DNA of 64,000 nt from Leuctra nigra (Eukaryota > Arthropoda > Insecta > Plecoptera > Leuctridae), in the NCBI GenBank assembly GCA_934045905.1, contig OW203763.1:19846948-19910947 (forward strand). Direction: 5' to 3'. The position numbers were made by a program, and so were the translations under genes. The notes under the pieces were generated by a model. That model worked only from the letters and a program-made list of their open reading frames with translations. It was not told where the DNA came from and did not search any database. This document shows positions 13,201 through 21,132 of this stretch, in pieces. Within the stretch, counting starts at the first letter, position 1. Each line of letters opens with the position of its first letter.

Positions 13201-16200
13201 TTTCGTCATCAGTGGCGTAACTTCATATTTAGGGCCACCGAAGGATATTTTTCAGCCCTCCCCCCCTTCTTTTTTAGTTGCCTACCGTAAAAATCTTTAA
13301 TAATATGTGTATCTTTTTGTGCTAATTTTTAAATTCTGTATGCCACTTGATAATTATTGTAAATCCAGTTGCGTGCTGTGAATTTTGGTGTAAGAAGTTA
13401 AAATATTATAACATTAGGTACGATTGAGTCGGGAGGAGGGTCTCACAACAATACGCGGGTCCGGGCAGCGCAGGCCCTAAAGACTTTTGAATTTCACTAT
13501 AGAATTTTGTGAATTTTTACGTGATTTAAACACAAATCATGGTAGATTTGATAATTAATATTCCTTAAATTATTGCTGTTTTCATTACGCTGATTATCGA
13601 TATTTGTGTTTTTATGGTATTCATTTAATCCAAATTTCGAAATAGAACGGACCCCCCCCCCCCCGCGACTGTGGGGGGAGCAATATTGAAGTTACGCCTG
13701 TGTTCGTCACAAAGTATTCTCATAACTAATAAAATTACAAATTAAACTTGAAGGAAAAGCTCGACTTAATGTAATTGCCTTACTTATTATTACTCCACTG
13801 CATCTCTCACAACTAGTTAACAGTATAAAATGCCTCCAAATGTCAGTGAAATTGGTTCTTGTCTAGTTTGTGTGGATTGGTTTATTTTGACATTTACTAT
13901 ATTACTTACGAAAGTTGTGAAACATTTCAGAATCGCAACCCAGGATTGCCATGAATAGCTGTGCTGTGACGCCTACTAACTGATAGTTCACGGAATTAGT
14001 TCATTTTATCCGTAACTAGAGCAGACCAACCAGCGAGTACACGTTACATAATAAGCTATTTGATTTTACTTCTCCTTGATTTCAACATTAAATAATACAT
14101 TGATCGATATATACAAAAATATTTTTTCTTGAAATTACAAGTTTAAAAAATGTTTTCCTACATTTCAACTATATTTAAGTATACCAGACTAAATAAATGT
14201 CATGTAGTTTGCAACTCCAGTCCAACAATGAGTTTTCAATTTTATGTCATCAGTGGACGAACAAAACTTTAACATGGGAGGTATAGGAAAATCATTTCGA
14301 ATTTAGTTTATAACTTTTAAAATAGCTCACGGGGCACTGTTTTCAATTTTTTTCCTGATAGTATGTTCATGTCTACCATAATAAAAAAAATCGTTTAAAT
14401 CTATCGACAAAAAAATATTTCTTCATTATAGCCTAAAAATGACACGATTTTCTTTTTCCACCATAAGATAATATGGGGAGACAAATCAATTTATCTCAGA
14501 AACTGGACACGCGAATTGTTTAATTTTTTCAGGGATTAAGTTTTGCATGATTATCAATAAGTCACCAAAATTTTAAGTAAATCGGAAATATTGAGGTTAT
14601 GGTGGTTCTACCTTAAATAATACCATTATTCAAATTTCAAATAGTGTCACTCCGGAAGTCTCTGTTCCCTGTTACGTGTACGGTGCACTCGACGCCGGGA
14701 CCGCTGGATGAGGTGTGCAGTGTTTTGCAACGATACAAGTCTCATGTAGTTACTTGCCAAAAGAAAGTTCCCCCAAACACTGATTACAAACGCGGAGGAG
14801 GAACTTGGCAATGATTCGAATTGAGAAGATAGTTTTCAACTTGAGACTTGATTTCGACTAAATAGAAGATCTTTGGTCAGTTTTAAAGCTAATGTTCTAT
14901 GTCGAAACACGTAACGATTTGTTTCGCTTGATGCACAATGCACATACAAATTGAATTTTTCGTGGTTATGATTTTGTTCCATTATCTCTCTGTCTTATAC
15001 GAAATACGCTGTCTTTTGACCTCGATCCACAGCTAATGAACTGCGTAATAGGAACCCAATTGGAAGTAGAAATGATAATATGATTTCTCTCAATTTAAAC
15101 ATGTTTTACAGAATAAATATAGCAAGATTAAACAAACACAATGAGTGAAAAAATACCACTGATTTAAATGAACCCTCAATAAGAATAACCAACATACCAT
15201 GTTATCATACACTGTTTCTATATCTACTATTCTCTCTGTCCATTTCAGGTTCGATAACCAACTCTTCGGCAGCACTGCAAATGTGTCAGTGAATGATCAT
15301 GATTATTATTAAGCAACAATGTGAGGCAACTAAGGACAGTAAAGAGCAGTATTTTTTGAAACTATGCCAACATTTTCTTGAAAATGTGAAAAACGTTAAT
15401 AATAAAGTTAAGACGCTATACTAAAAGGTAAACATTGGAGATGTCCTAAATATCGCTATAACTTTTCAACCCATCAAATTATGAAATAGGTGAAAAATAA
15501 TTGGCATACCTAATTTTTTAATCGATCTTAGCAATCTACTTATAGAGACAATATTTGTGCGCAAACTCGTGAAAAATCAGAAAAAATTTATACATTTCAG
15601 ATTTTCCACAAATTTGGGCACAAATATTGTATTTATAAGATTCTTATCGACTAAAATATTCGCTATGCTAATTATTTTTCACATTAATTTTTCGTAAAAT
15701 GAATGTTACCAAAGTCATGACTCATGACGATATTTTTGAAAATATTGTTTCCTATGATTACTTTGAGATGTCCACGTGTACAGTCAAGGAAATTAGATGG
15801 TTACACTCTATCTCTCTCTGCTCCATATAAAAACATGTTTATGATATGGGTCAGAGAGAGGCAGAGTATGAACCATCTAGTTTCCCTGACTGTACATCAT
15901 GATTTTCGCTGCTCGATGCATTGATCAAGAGCTCTAGTCTTGAACAACACGTTTGATACATAATTGAACTTGTTTTTAACTTAAATATGGTATTAAATGC
16001 TTTTTTCACGAATTTACATCTTCAGATTTATTTAAATATGCGTTTTAAGTTCTAATTGGTATTAGAACTTGAGCGATAGTCTTGATCAATACAACCAGGA
16101 GGGCTATTCTAAATGTCATTATCTTGTCGGTTTCTCTTGCAGACTCACTGACCAATAGATCGATAATCTATTCAATGTTATTAAAACAGCTGGTAAATTT

Positions 16201-19200
16201 GTGACGCCATGTCGACTCACATGACAAGGAATTTAGAATATCCCTCCTGGGTACATCAACTTAAGATTTCGGCATTGACCTTTCAGTCAATTAATATTTC
16301 GATATCTACATGTCATATAAAAAACCATGCAAGTTAAGAAATATGAAAAATATTTTTCTATCTTGATAATTCTTGTGGTTTTAAATATATGAATAAAACC
16401 TAATATAGTTCGAATCCTGCAATAATCTGTGTCACAAGGACATCGGTTTCGACTGATTTGAGCACGGAATTTACTTGGTAACCTTATTTCACGTTATCTC
16501 GTGATATTCTTTCATAGACAGAAAGGTGATCTATCTACATATCTATCAGACAGCTGTCAAAAAATGCTAGAGAGAAAATTTATAACCTACTTTGAGACTA
16601 TTGCACCTTTTTATTAGGTATCAAAACATTGATCCATTTCATGTATTTCATCCATTTCGACATTTTAAAAACAGATTCAAACATAATTTACAGTACAGTA
16701 CGAGAGTTCACTTTCCCCTGCATTTTGTAACATAATCGACTGTCACGTTCCGTAAGTCTATAAATAGCGTTGCATATTACATTTTCGAATCAAATTTCGC
16801 GTAATGCTTGAAGCGGAAACGTCGAGGTAGCTGATGTTAACTAGGAAAAGGCTGGCATACCACGAGTATTAGCTGCTTGAAATCTAAATGGATACTTCAT
16901 ACCTACTAATATTGCGTAATTTTTCTTAAATTATTAGTACAATAATCTGATTGATAATACATTTTCATAAATAAACTACAAAAAATATTTTGAATTTGTT
17001 TGAAATGCGACAAAATGTGTACAATAGTTCTAGAATTTGATTTAATTTCGTGTATAATGATGGTTTCGCTGGTTCAATGTACTTTTCCGGAGACAATGGT
17101 CAAGTTAATCAACCATTTGTTAATTATAAGTAACATAAGTAGTATTCACCTCTGGCGGAAAACAATTAGTTTCCGATGGTTTGGTTGCATGATAAATCGC
17201 GTGATCGTGCTTGTGAAAAGTTCCTTCTAGGTTACCAGGAATAAGTTCAAACTGCTGGCAATGCTCGACAAGTTAATTCATCCATAGGTACTGGTGACCA
17301 ATGATATGTTTTATAATTGGATTTTTATCGCCCCCGTTTGCTTTTTATTTATAGCAAAACGCTAATTCTCGAAGTAGGTTTCATGGTCCGGCGAGATTTA
17401 CAAAACTGCGCGTTGGGTTTACTTGGGAATTAACAACGCACGGCTCTGCAACGAGCTAAGTGAAGAGTGTAACACAAGTTGCCTATAATCACATATCAAC
17501 AGCGATCGTGGAAATCACGGTAAATCATAAACAGGATTGGCACCCACGGGACTTGAACCTCATACGGTCGACCCCGTAAACTACTTCTCAAAAAAAATCT
17601 CAGCTTTTATTCCTCTTGTCACAGTCAAATTATTCTTAAATCCACGAAGTCGTTTTTAATTCTGACACTCCATTCAATTGTCACATAATGTAAAATAGTT
17701 ATTTTATACACTTTACATTTAAAAATAGTATTGTACACTATTGTAAATGGTTGTATACACCATCACAAACAAAACAACTGAAGAAAATATCAGTCTTGTT
17801 AGTTAAATTTTGCATAATTAAAATGTGTCTTACCACCGTTTGGTAAAAAAACATGGTACATGGTTTTCTCTGGTTAATGGATACATGTATTCTTCATGAG
17901 AATTGGAAAATACGAGTAGATGCAAAAAAAATTATCGATATTCAATACTCTGATACAGATGTGAAATAACAGCAGATTCCCTACAAAATATAGTACTGAC
18001 AAGTTATTTAATTTTTCTACATTTATAAAAGAGGACATCTGCAGTTTTTCCATATTATTTCTAACAAAAATCGAAGAACAAAGATTGATTCTGAGCATTA
18101 AATGAACGATGCATCTGAGCTAACGAAGATAGATTATCCTGAATATTTATGTACGAGTTTGTTTGTAACCATTCTTGTTGCGTTGAAAGTAAAGTATGCT
18201 TTGTTCCTAGGGAAATGGCTCAACTATTCAGTAGGAAATTAACCATGAGCTAGCTGGAATAAAATCTAATTTGGTAACAGATTATTAAAAACTTCAATCT
18301 TATGAATTTTGATCAGTGATAGCCTTGAATATTAAATCATTCAATGTATATTCTATGGTGATAGTTTTAAACAGAAATTGGTGTTGCAAATAATTGGCAC
18401 CACTCATGTGCACTCATTGTTCACTCTCCATGTGAATTGAACAATATTTGGCACCTAAAATTTAATTATAAATTTACTGTCGTAATTTGATTCAGCCACA
18501 GAACATTTTCATCTTCCTGATAAATATTTCTCATTGCTTTCAGTGACTAAAATGTTCGACAATATTATATAAAGTAAATATTACCCAACTTTCTTTGAAG
18601 CAATCAATAGAAACAATAGTGAAGTACTTTAACCTTAAGTATTATTACATTATAACACGGAAACATCTTTTACCAGAATACATTACAATAAAGAAAGTAA
18701 AACGAAATAAAAATGCAGTCTCTTTCATCCGTGACCTTACGGCGGCCAAATATTCCAACGATTTATAATATAAATTGAATTTGTTTAATCTGATAAAGGT
18801 AGGTAATTGCGTTGTATGAACTTGGTTATAATGTAGGCATAGAAATTATCGTGCAATCTTGAACTTCTTCAAACTTTCTCCTGTTCAAACTAACTAAGCG
18901 CAATTGCATTGCATGCTAACTGCGTTGAATTTTAATTACTAGATTCAAACCATCCGATTTTCATAGAAATGAAGTTCTTCGAGAGCACCAAAAACTCTTG
19001 TGATAACAATATGCTAATCGAGCCACGTACGAAAAGATACAATATTGTATTCCACCATTCTTACCAACGTTTATTTAAGTATAATGTGCCACTTGTCTGT
19101 TTTTGAATCCTTATGAATATTGCAACAAAAAGTAAGGATGATGAACTCCAGTTGGTAGAGCTCAATAATTAGAACTGCCAGGATTTCAGTAACTTATTTC

Positions 19201-21116
19201 TAGAACGGCCGCTTAAATGTCTCAGAAGCATAAGGCCGGAAGTTCATTTCAATGATTCTTGATTTGAGCCAGCGGGCGGTTGAGCTCAAAACCCAGTCAT
19301 TCTGCGTTCATCCAATCACATTTACTATGGTTACATGAGTCATTCTGAAAGAGAACACTTCAATTACCTGTATTTGTTGATATCATACAAAATGACAATT
19401 GACAGAGTTACATCCTTGCGAAAGTGTGCAACGGAAAATCATGAAAATAAACTTCCTGCCTTCTCTAATCGTCATAGGAAGTGGACAAACGCTGGGATAG
19501 TTCCACGAAACATGATTCTGTATTTCAAACAGTCGACTCATTGAATGAACTGCGTAGCTCTGCACAGGGATTGTGTAACTTTTGTCAACAGGCGATCGAC
19601 AACTCATATGGGAGAATAACATTGTCGAGTCGAGTCAATGCTAAGCTCTCATAAGTGTTGTCGATCGTTTGTCGAGCAAAGTTACACGATCGCAGTGCTG
19701 GATCGACATTGATCCACATCTTATATGGAAGATTACCATTGCCATGGCCAATGCGGGGTCACTGTGCCAATGCTAACTAATCTGCCATAAATGATTGCTG
19801 CGATTGACAAGTGTCACGTGCTTGTTTGGATATCATCGAGCTATCGTCTGAATATGACGTAGGTACAGAGATTCGAAGATAAATCCAGGATATTGCGAAA
19901 TTGTTCAATATATTGTCAACAGCTACTCGCTTCCTAGAACGTCACGGTAATCGCAAGATGTACACTCAACAAAACATAAAGCGGTATTTGAACAAAACGG
20001 ATTGGCTGGTGGTCAGGTTCCTTGACAATCAATCCTTGTTCTTATTCATAGATTTCATATAATGATTCTATCAAATCTTTACAGTTATTCCGTTTCTTTG
20101 AATACTGTTTTATCTTTTGTTGAGTGTACTTGGAAAAGAGGAGTGTTTTCTTGATTGACGTGAAAGGTACAGACAGGTATCACTATCACATGATAAAAGA
20201 GCTGATTTGACATCACAGCTCAGTGCGGTTCAGTTCAGTTTTATTTCCATATTCATGGTTGACAGGGTTTACATACTGGCAGAGATTGCAATCACATCAT
20301 TAATTTATTGACAGTGGATAGTTAGTGGATTAAACGCAGCCACAGGCAATAAGATTCAAAGAATTTGGATTTAATCCATTACTATCGGTAGTTAACTCTA
20401 GCTTGTCCCACCCGGACTCAAATGGACTGATTAGGATTTAAAGGGTAGAGGGGGAGAGAGATTAGCATCACATGCTTGAACTTCAAGAAGTTTACTCGAA
20501 GGGCACAGATTTCCATCAGCTGATTGGACTGAAAAAAGGGCAAAAGATTGTCTTCACATGATTGACTTAAAAAGGCATAATGTCTTCGCATGATTGACTT
20601 AAAAGGGCTGATTGGACTTAAAAGGGCAGATTGGACTTAAAAGGGCATAATGTCTTCACATGATTGACTTAAAAAGGCATAATGTCTTCACATGATTGAC
20701 TTAAAAGGCATGTCTTCACATGATTGACTTAAAAGGGCTGATTGGACTTAAAAGGGCATAATGTCTTCACATGATTGACTTAAAAGGGCATAATGTCTTC
20801 ACATGATGGACTTAAAAGGGCTGATTGGACTTAAAAGAGCATAATGTATTCACATGATTGACTTAAAAGGGCATAATGTCTTCACATGATGGACTTAAAA
20901 GGGCTGATTGGACTTGACATGATTGACTCACGGGCAGAGTTGATCGAGCTCCTCCTTGTTCTCCGCGAAGCCGAGATTCTTGTTGCCAGTCGAGAGCACT
21001 CGCAGCGGGTACGCGCAACCAAGGAGCTCTTTCTGATCGCATGTGTCAGCCCGCACCAAACTGCCAACCACTGGAACAAACAGGAGGCTGATTATCTTCG
21101 ACGTCAGGATATTCAT
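1131..21116 (-). CDS. Cysteine-rich secreted, GPI-anchored-type protein, 5 coding exons (whole gene)
   Basis: Join on the minus strand: 21116-20932, 12121-11979, 9894-9735, 2620-2506, 1274-1131 (747 nt, 248 codons plus stop). Every junction has GT/AG ends and the phases agree (2, 1, 2, 0). The product has a signal peptide (about residues 1-23, hydrophobic ISLLFVPVVGSLV, cleavage near VRA/DTC). A mature ectodomain follows with 14 cysteines, enough for seven disulfides, and N-glycosylation sequons at N146 and N186. The C terminus (about 217-248) has small residues GAFNSSA followed by a hydrophobic stretch (about 229-243), as expected for GPI attachment. I believe it belongs to a conserved insect family of secreted Cys-rich proteins of unknown function, with a spacing reminiscent of 27-kDa hemolymph-type proteins, but this is from memory of pattern only. 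No enzymatic motif is visible. A role at the outer cell surface is inferred. Confidence 0.88.
1275..2505 (-). other. Intron 4 (1.2 kb)
   Basis: GTAAGC donor and CACATTAG acceptor on the minus strand. It contains one copy of a dispersed repeat at about 1384-1600, whose inverted partner lies in intron 1. Otherwise AT-rich, no exon-like segment. Confidence 0.8.
1384..1600 (+). repeat. Dispersed repeat R1, copy a
   Basis: About 215 bp nearly matching, in inverted orientation, the segment at 14101-14310, including TTTTCCTATACCTCCCATG and CATTGTTGGACTGGAGTTGC. A diverged third copy is near 26640-26800. Family and terminal structure not determined. Confidence 0.75.
2506..2620 (-). CDS. Coding exon 4 (short internal exon)
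   Basis: A 115-nt exon with no initiating ATG of its own, found by searching for a phase-2 acceptor that would bridge exons 3 and 5. It joins as CSFQDYLSCSEDIVLSQCG... (C163, C171, C180), continues through the sequon NFT (N186) and ends DRMSSSLIK. The acceptor is GTGCTTTGCAG and the donor ATCAAG/GTAAGC. Without it exons 3 and 5 are out of frame with each other; with it the whole 248-codon frame closes and the Cys-Cys pair is created. Confidence 0.87.
2803..2964. repeat. Foldback repeat R2, copy a
   Basis: Diverged palindromic element: the left side (GAAAAATATAGCATAGCT...) is mirrored by the right side (...ATAATTATTTTTCAC). It shares CAATATTTGTGC and the flank ATTTAGGAAATACTATC with the copies near 15490-15682 and 60000-60260. 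Non-coding. Confidence 0.65.
3147..3390 (+). mobile_element. tRNA-derived SINE (family SINE-A), copy 1
   Basis: The 5' part holds a pol III B-box (GAGTTCGATTCCCGC) preceded by a degraded tRNA head. The body has CGTGGTTTCCCTCAGTCGG and a stretch ending in GAAGGCTTTC, followed by a pyrimidine/CATC-rich 3' part. The same order of blocks recurs in the copies near 6.8, 50.5 and 52.6 kb. Ends are approximate. The 80-codon open frame here is a by-product. Confidence 0.75.
3945..3990. repeat. Poly-C / C-rich tract
   Basis: Thirteen Cs (3945-3957) followed by a C-rich ACCC/TCCC stretch. It contributes the proline-rich part of a spurious 155-codon frame. Confidence 0.9.
5751..5841. repeat. Foldback hairpin element
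   Basis: Arms 5751-5790 and about 5800-5840 are near-perfect inverted copies around AATACTGCGTATGA and CATGCTTTAAGG, with a loop of about ten bases. Flanked by TATATA-type sequence on both sides, consistent with insertion into AT-rich DNA. MITE-like; no coding capacity. Confidence 0.8.
6426..6442. repeat. Poly-C tract (17 Cs)
   Basis: Uninterrupted run of 17 Cs in intron 3. Such homopolymers are hard to sequence exactly, so the length should be treated with caution. Confidence 0.95.
6725..6905 (-). mobile_element. tRNA-derived SINE (SINE-A), copy 2
   Basis: On the minus strand the order is a B-box-like GAGTTCTATGCCCGCGG, then CGTCGTTTCCTCAGTCGGAG, then TGAGGAAGGC and a CATCATC-rich tail, the same layout as copies at 3147 (+), 50400 (-) and 52565 (+). 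The head is truncated or degraded. Situated in intron 3 in the same orientation as the host gene. Confidence 0.7.
9218..9322. repeat. 12-bp inverted repeats flanking a tRNA-like unit
   Basis: CTGCAATATGAA at 9218-9229 and its exact reverse complement at 9311-9322 enclose the tRNA-like cloverleaf at 9238-9308. This may be a target-site or hairpin feature of the insertion. Confidence 0.75.
9238..9308 (-). tRNA. tRNA-like cloverleaf (probable SINE head or tRNA pseudogene)
   Basis: The minus strand folds as a near-complete tRNA. The acceptor stem has 6 of 7 pairs (GCCTCGG with TCGAGGA), the D arm is GCTC...GAGC and the anticodon arm TCTGA/TCGGA (with one G-T pair) has loop CTGGATA. The T arm is GTGGG/CCCAC. 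The pol III A-box (TAGCTCAGTTGG) and B-box (GGTTCGAGTCC) are both intact. The anticodon in the loop would be GGA (Ser), but serine tRNAs have a long variable arm and this has a short one, so a genuine tRNA-Ser is unlikely. It is better read as the 5' head of a SINE or an altered tRNA copy. Confidence 0.6.
9735..9894 (-). CDS. Coding exon 3
   Basis: Residues 110-162 plus two bases of codon 163. Acceptor TCTTCCCGCAG, donor TTTGCTG/GTAAGT. It contains HAPCMRKVKTEYEECATHY (C117, C128), the sequon NAT at N146, and ends in TVC (C162), immediately before C163 across the junction, giving a vicinal Cys-Cys pair in the mature protein. The coding sequence is strikingly GC-rich for this window. Confidence 0.88.
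10668..10722. repeat. AGTAGTAC-type microsatellite
   Basis: Several near-copies of AGTAGTACAG in a row immediately before the 74-bp array, in intron 2. Confidence 0.7.
10723..11556. repeat. 74-bp minisatellite, about 11 copies
   Basis: Direct tandem array with period 74 bp; the landmark GGTTTTGCTACTTG recurs at about 10741, 10815, 10889 and on to 11481, ending in a truncated copy. Two variants are seen: a CTCACGG/TGTAGTAG type and a CACACGG/GAAGTAG type. In the second half they alternate, giving a 148-bp higher-order dimer. It lies wholly in intron 2. There are no unique spacers, so this is not a CRISPR. Confidence 0.92.
11979..12121 (-). CDS. Coding exon 2
   Basis: Residues 62 (last base) to 109 plus one base of codon 110. 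The acceptor is ...CTTTCCAG and the donor CAACAAG/GTGAAT. The segment begins ELTSGLRCIDSYTLRC and ends CREGPYQQ; cysteines C70, C78 and C102 sit in a helical-looking, charged region. Phase in and phase out fit the neighbouring exons exactly. GC content is clearly higher than the surrounding intron. Confidence 0.88.
12679..12736. repeat. Small inverted repeat
   Basis: CTAGCCACTA (12679-12688) and its reverse complement (12727-12736), 38 bp apart. Could be the remnant of a short inverted-repeat element, or chance. Confidence 0.4.
13210..13702. mobile_element. hAT-like non-autonomous DNA transposon
   Basis: Terminal inverted repeats CAGTGGCGTAACTTCA (from 13210) and TGAAGTTACGCC-TGTG (to 13702) match except near the outer end. 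They are flanked by an 8-bp target duplication, TTCGTCAT on the left and TTCGTCAC on the right (7 of 8). CAGTGGCGTAAC-type ends with an 8-bp duplication are characteristic of hAT elements. The 493-bp interior has no transposase frame and carries C-runs (13 Cs at 13652-13664), so it is non-autonomous. Inserted in intron 1. Confidence 0.8.
14101..14310 (-). repeat. Dispersed repeat R1, copy b
   Basis: Reverse-oriented relative to the copy at 1384-1600 and closely similar over about 210 bp. The related sequence may extend to about 14620. In a nascent transcript of the host gene the two copies could pair, about 12.7 kb apart. Confidence 0.75.
15490..15682. repeat. Foldback repeat R2, copy b
   Basis: Long imperfect hairpin with arms of about 80 bp: the left end GTGAAAAATAATTGGCATA mirrors the right end ...TATGCTAATTATTTTTCAC, and the stem continues through CAATATTTGTGC/GCACAAATATTG. 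Same family as 2803-2964 and about 60000-60210. Confidence 0.8.
15778..15895. repeat. Foldback hairpin element, GTACAGTCA termini
   Basis: 118-bp element with arms of about 45 bp. The left arm starts GTACAGTCAAGGAAATTAGA; the right arm is its inverted near-copy ending GACTGTAC. Shared termini with 315-397 define a family. Part of it is covered by a spurious 66-codon frame. Confidence 0.8.
16095..16250. mobile_element. Short inverted-repeat element (MITE-like)
   Basis: Terminal inverted repeats of about 20 bp: CCAGGAGGGCTATTCTAAAT at the left and its near-perfect reverse complement (ATTTAGAATATCCCTCCTGG) at the right, 156 bp overall. No coding capacity. Superfamily unknown; no clear target duplication seen. 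Confidence 0.75.
17537..17585 (-). repeat. tRNA-derived SINE head fragment
   Basis: The minus strand contains a B-box-like GAGGTTCAAGTCCCGTG preceded by an anticodon-arm-like stretch. A complete cloverleaf is not present. Probably a truncated SINE. Confidence 0.45.
19560..19700. repeat. Foldback hairpin element
   Basis: About 55-bp imperfect arms: TGTAACTTTTGTCAACAGGC with GATCGACAACTCATATG on the left, and the inverted counterpart with GTTGTCGATCGTTTGTCGAG and GTTACA on the right. No coding capacity. Confidence 0.65.
19960..20129. mobile_element. Inverted-repeat element, GTACACTCAACAAA termini
   Basis: 170 bp with about 40-bp terminal inverted repeats starting GTACACTCAACAAAACATAA and ending ...TTTTGTTGAGTGTAC. 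Interior blocks AAAACGGATTG and GACAATCAATCCTTGTT recur in the element at 53496-53710, so the two are members of one family. Confidence 0.8.
20518..20930. repeat. Composite minisatellite abutting the exon-1 splice donor
   Basis: Array built from a 32-bp block (CATAATGTCTTCACATGATT followed by GACTTAAAAGGG) and a 20-bp block (CTGATTGGACTTAAAAGGG), mixed irregularly, about 400 bp. On the gene strand each unit contains AGTCAATCATGT, which is also bases 4-15 of intron 1. The array therefore reaches to within a couple of bases of the authentic GTGAGT donor. Confidence 0.85.
20932..21116 (-). CDS. Coding exon 1: start, signal peptide, first three cysteines
   Basis: Encodes residues 1-61 and two bases of codon 62. 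The start ATG (21116-21114) is chosen because an in-frame TGA lies 15 bases upstream and the next residues form a good signal peptide followed by a short charged/Cys region (C26, C34, C61). The donor reads CCC/GTGAGTCAAT, a strong match to consensus. The Kozak context is weak (T at -3), and a better-placed upstream ATG in another frame sits 16 bases upstream. A non-coding 5' exon further upstream is possible and was not identified. Confidence 0.85.
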
Positions 21117-21132
21117 GAACAACTGTTTTCAT
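21062..21132 (-). promoter_or_regulatory. Upstream ORF overlapping the start codon
   Basis: On the minus strand an ATG at 21132 in favourable context (A at -3, A at +4) opens a frame of about two dozen codons beginning MKTVVHEYPDVE. It overlaps the main start at 21116 in a different frame and ends at a TGA inside exon 1. If it lies in the mature 5' leader, translation of the main frame would depend on leaky scanning. If a 5' exon is spliced at the CAG just before the main ATG (an AG with a poor pyrimidine tract), the upstream ATG would be removed. Not distinguishable from sequence alone. Confidence 0.4.

Larger units (their letters stand above)
12122..20931 (-). other. Intron 1 (8.8 kb) of the GPI-protein gene
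   Basis: Bounded by GTGAGT donor and TTTCCAG acceptor on the minus strand. It is packed with repeats: composite minisatellite at its 5' end, GTAC-ended inverted-repeat elements at 19960-20129 and 15778-15895, foldbacks at 19560-19700, 16095-16250 and 15490-15682, a hAT-like element at 13210-13702, one dispersed-repeat copy at 14101-14310 and a tRNA-like SINE fragment near 17.54 kb. Remaining stretches are AT-rich with no exon-like patch that I could identify. Confidence 0.8.
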
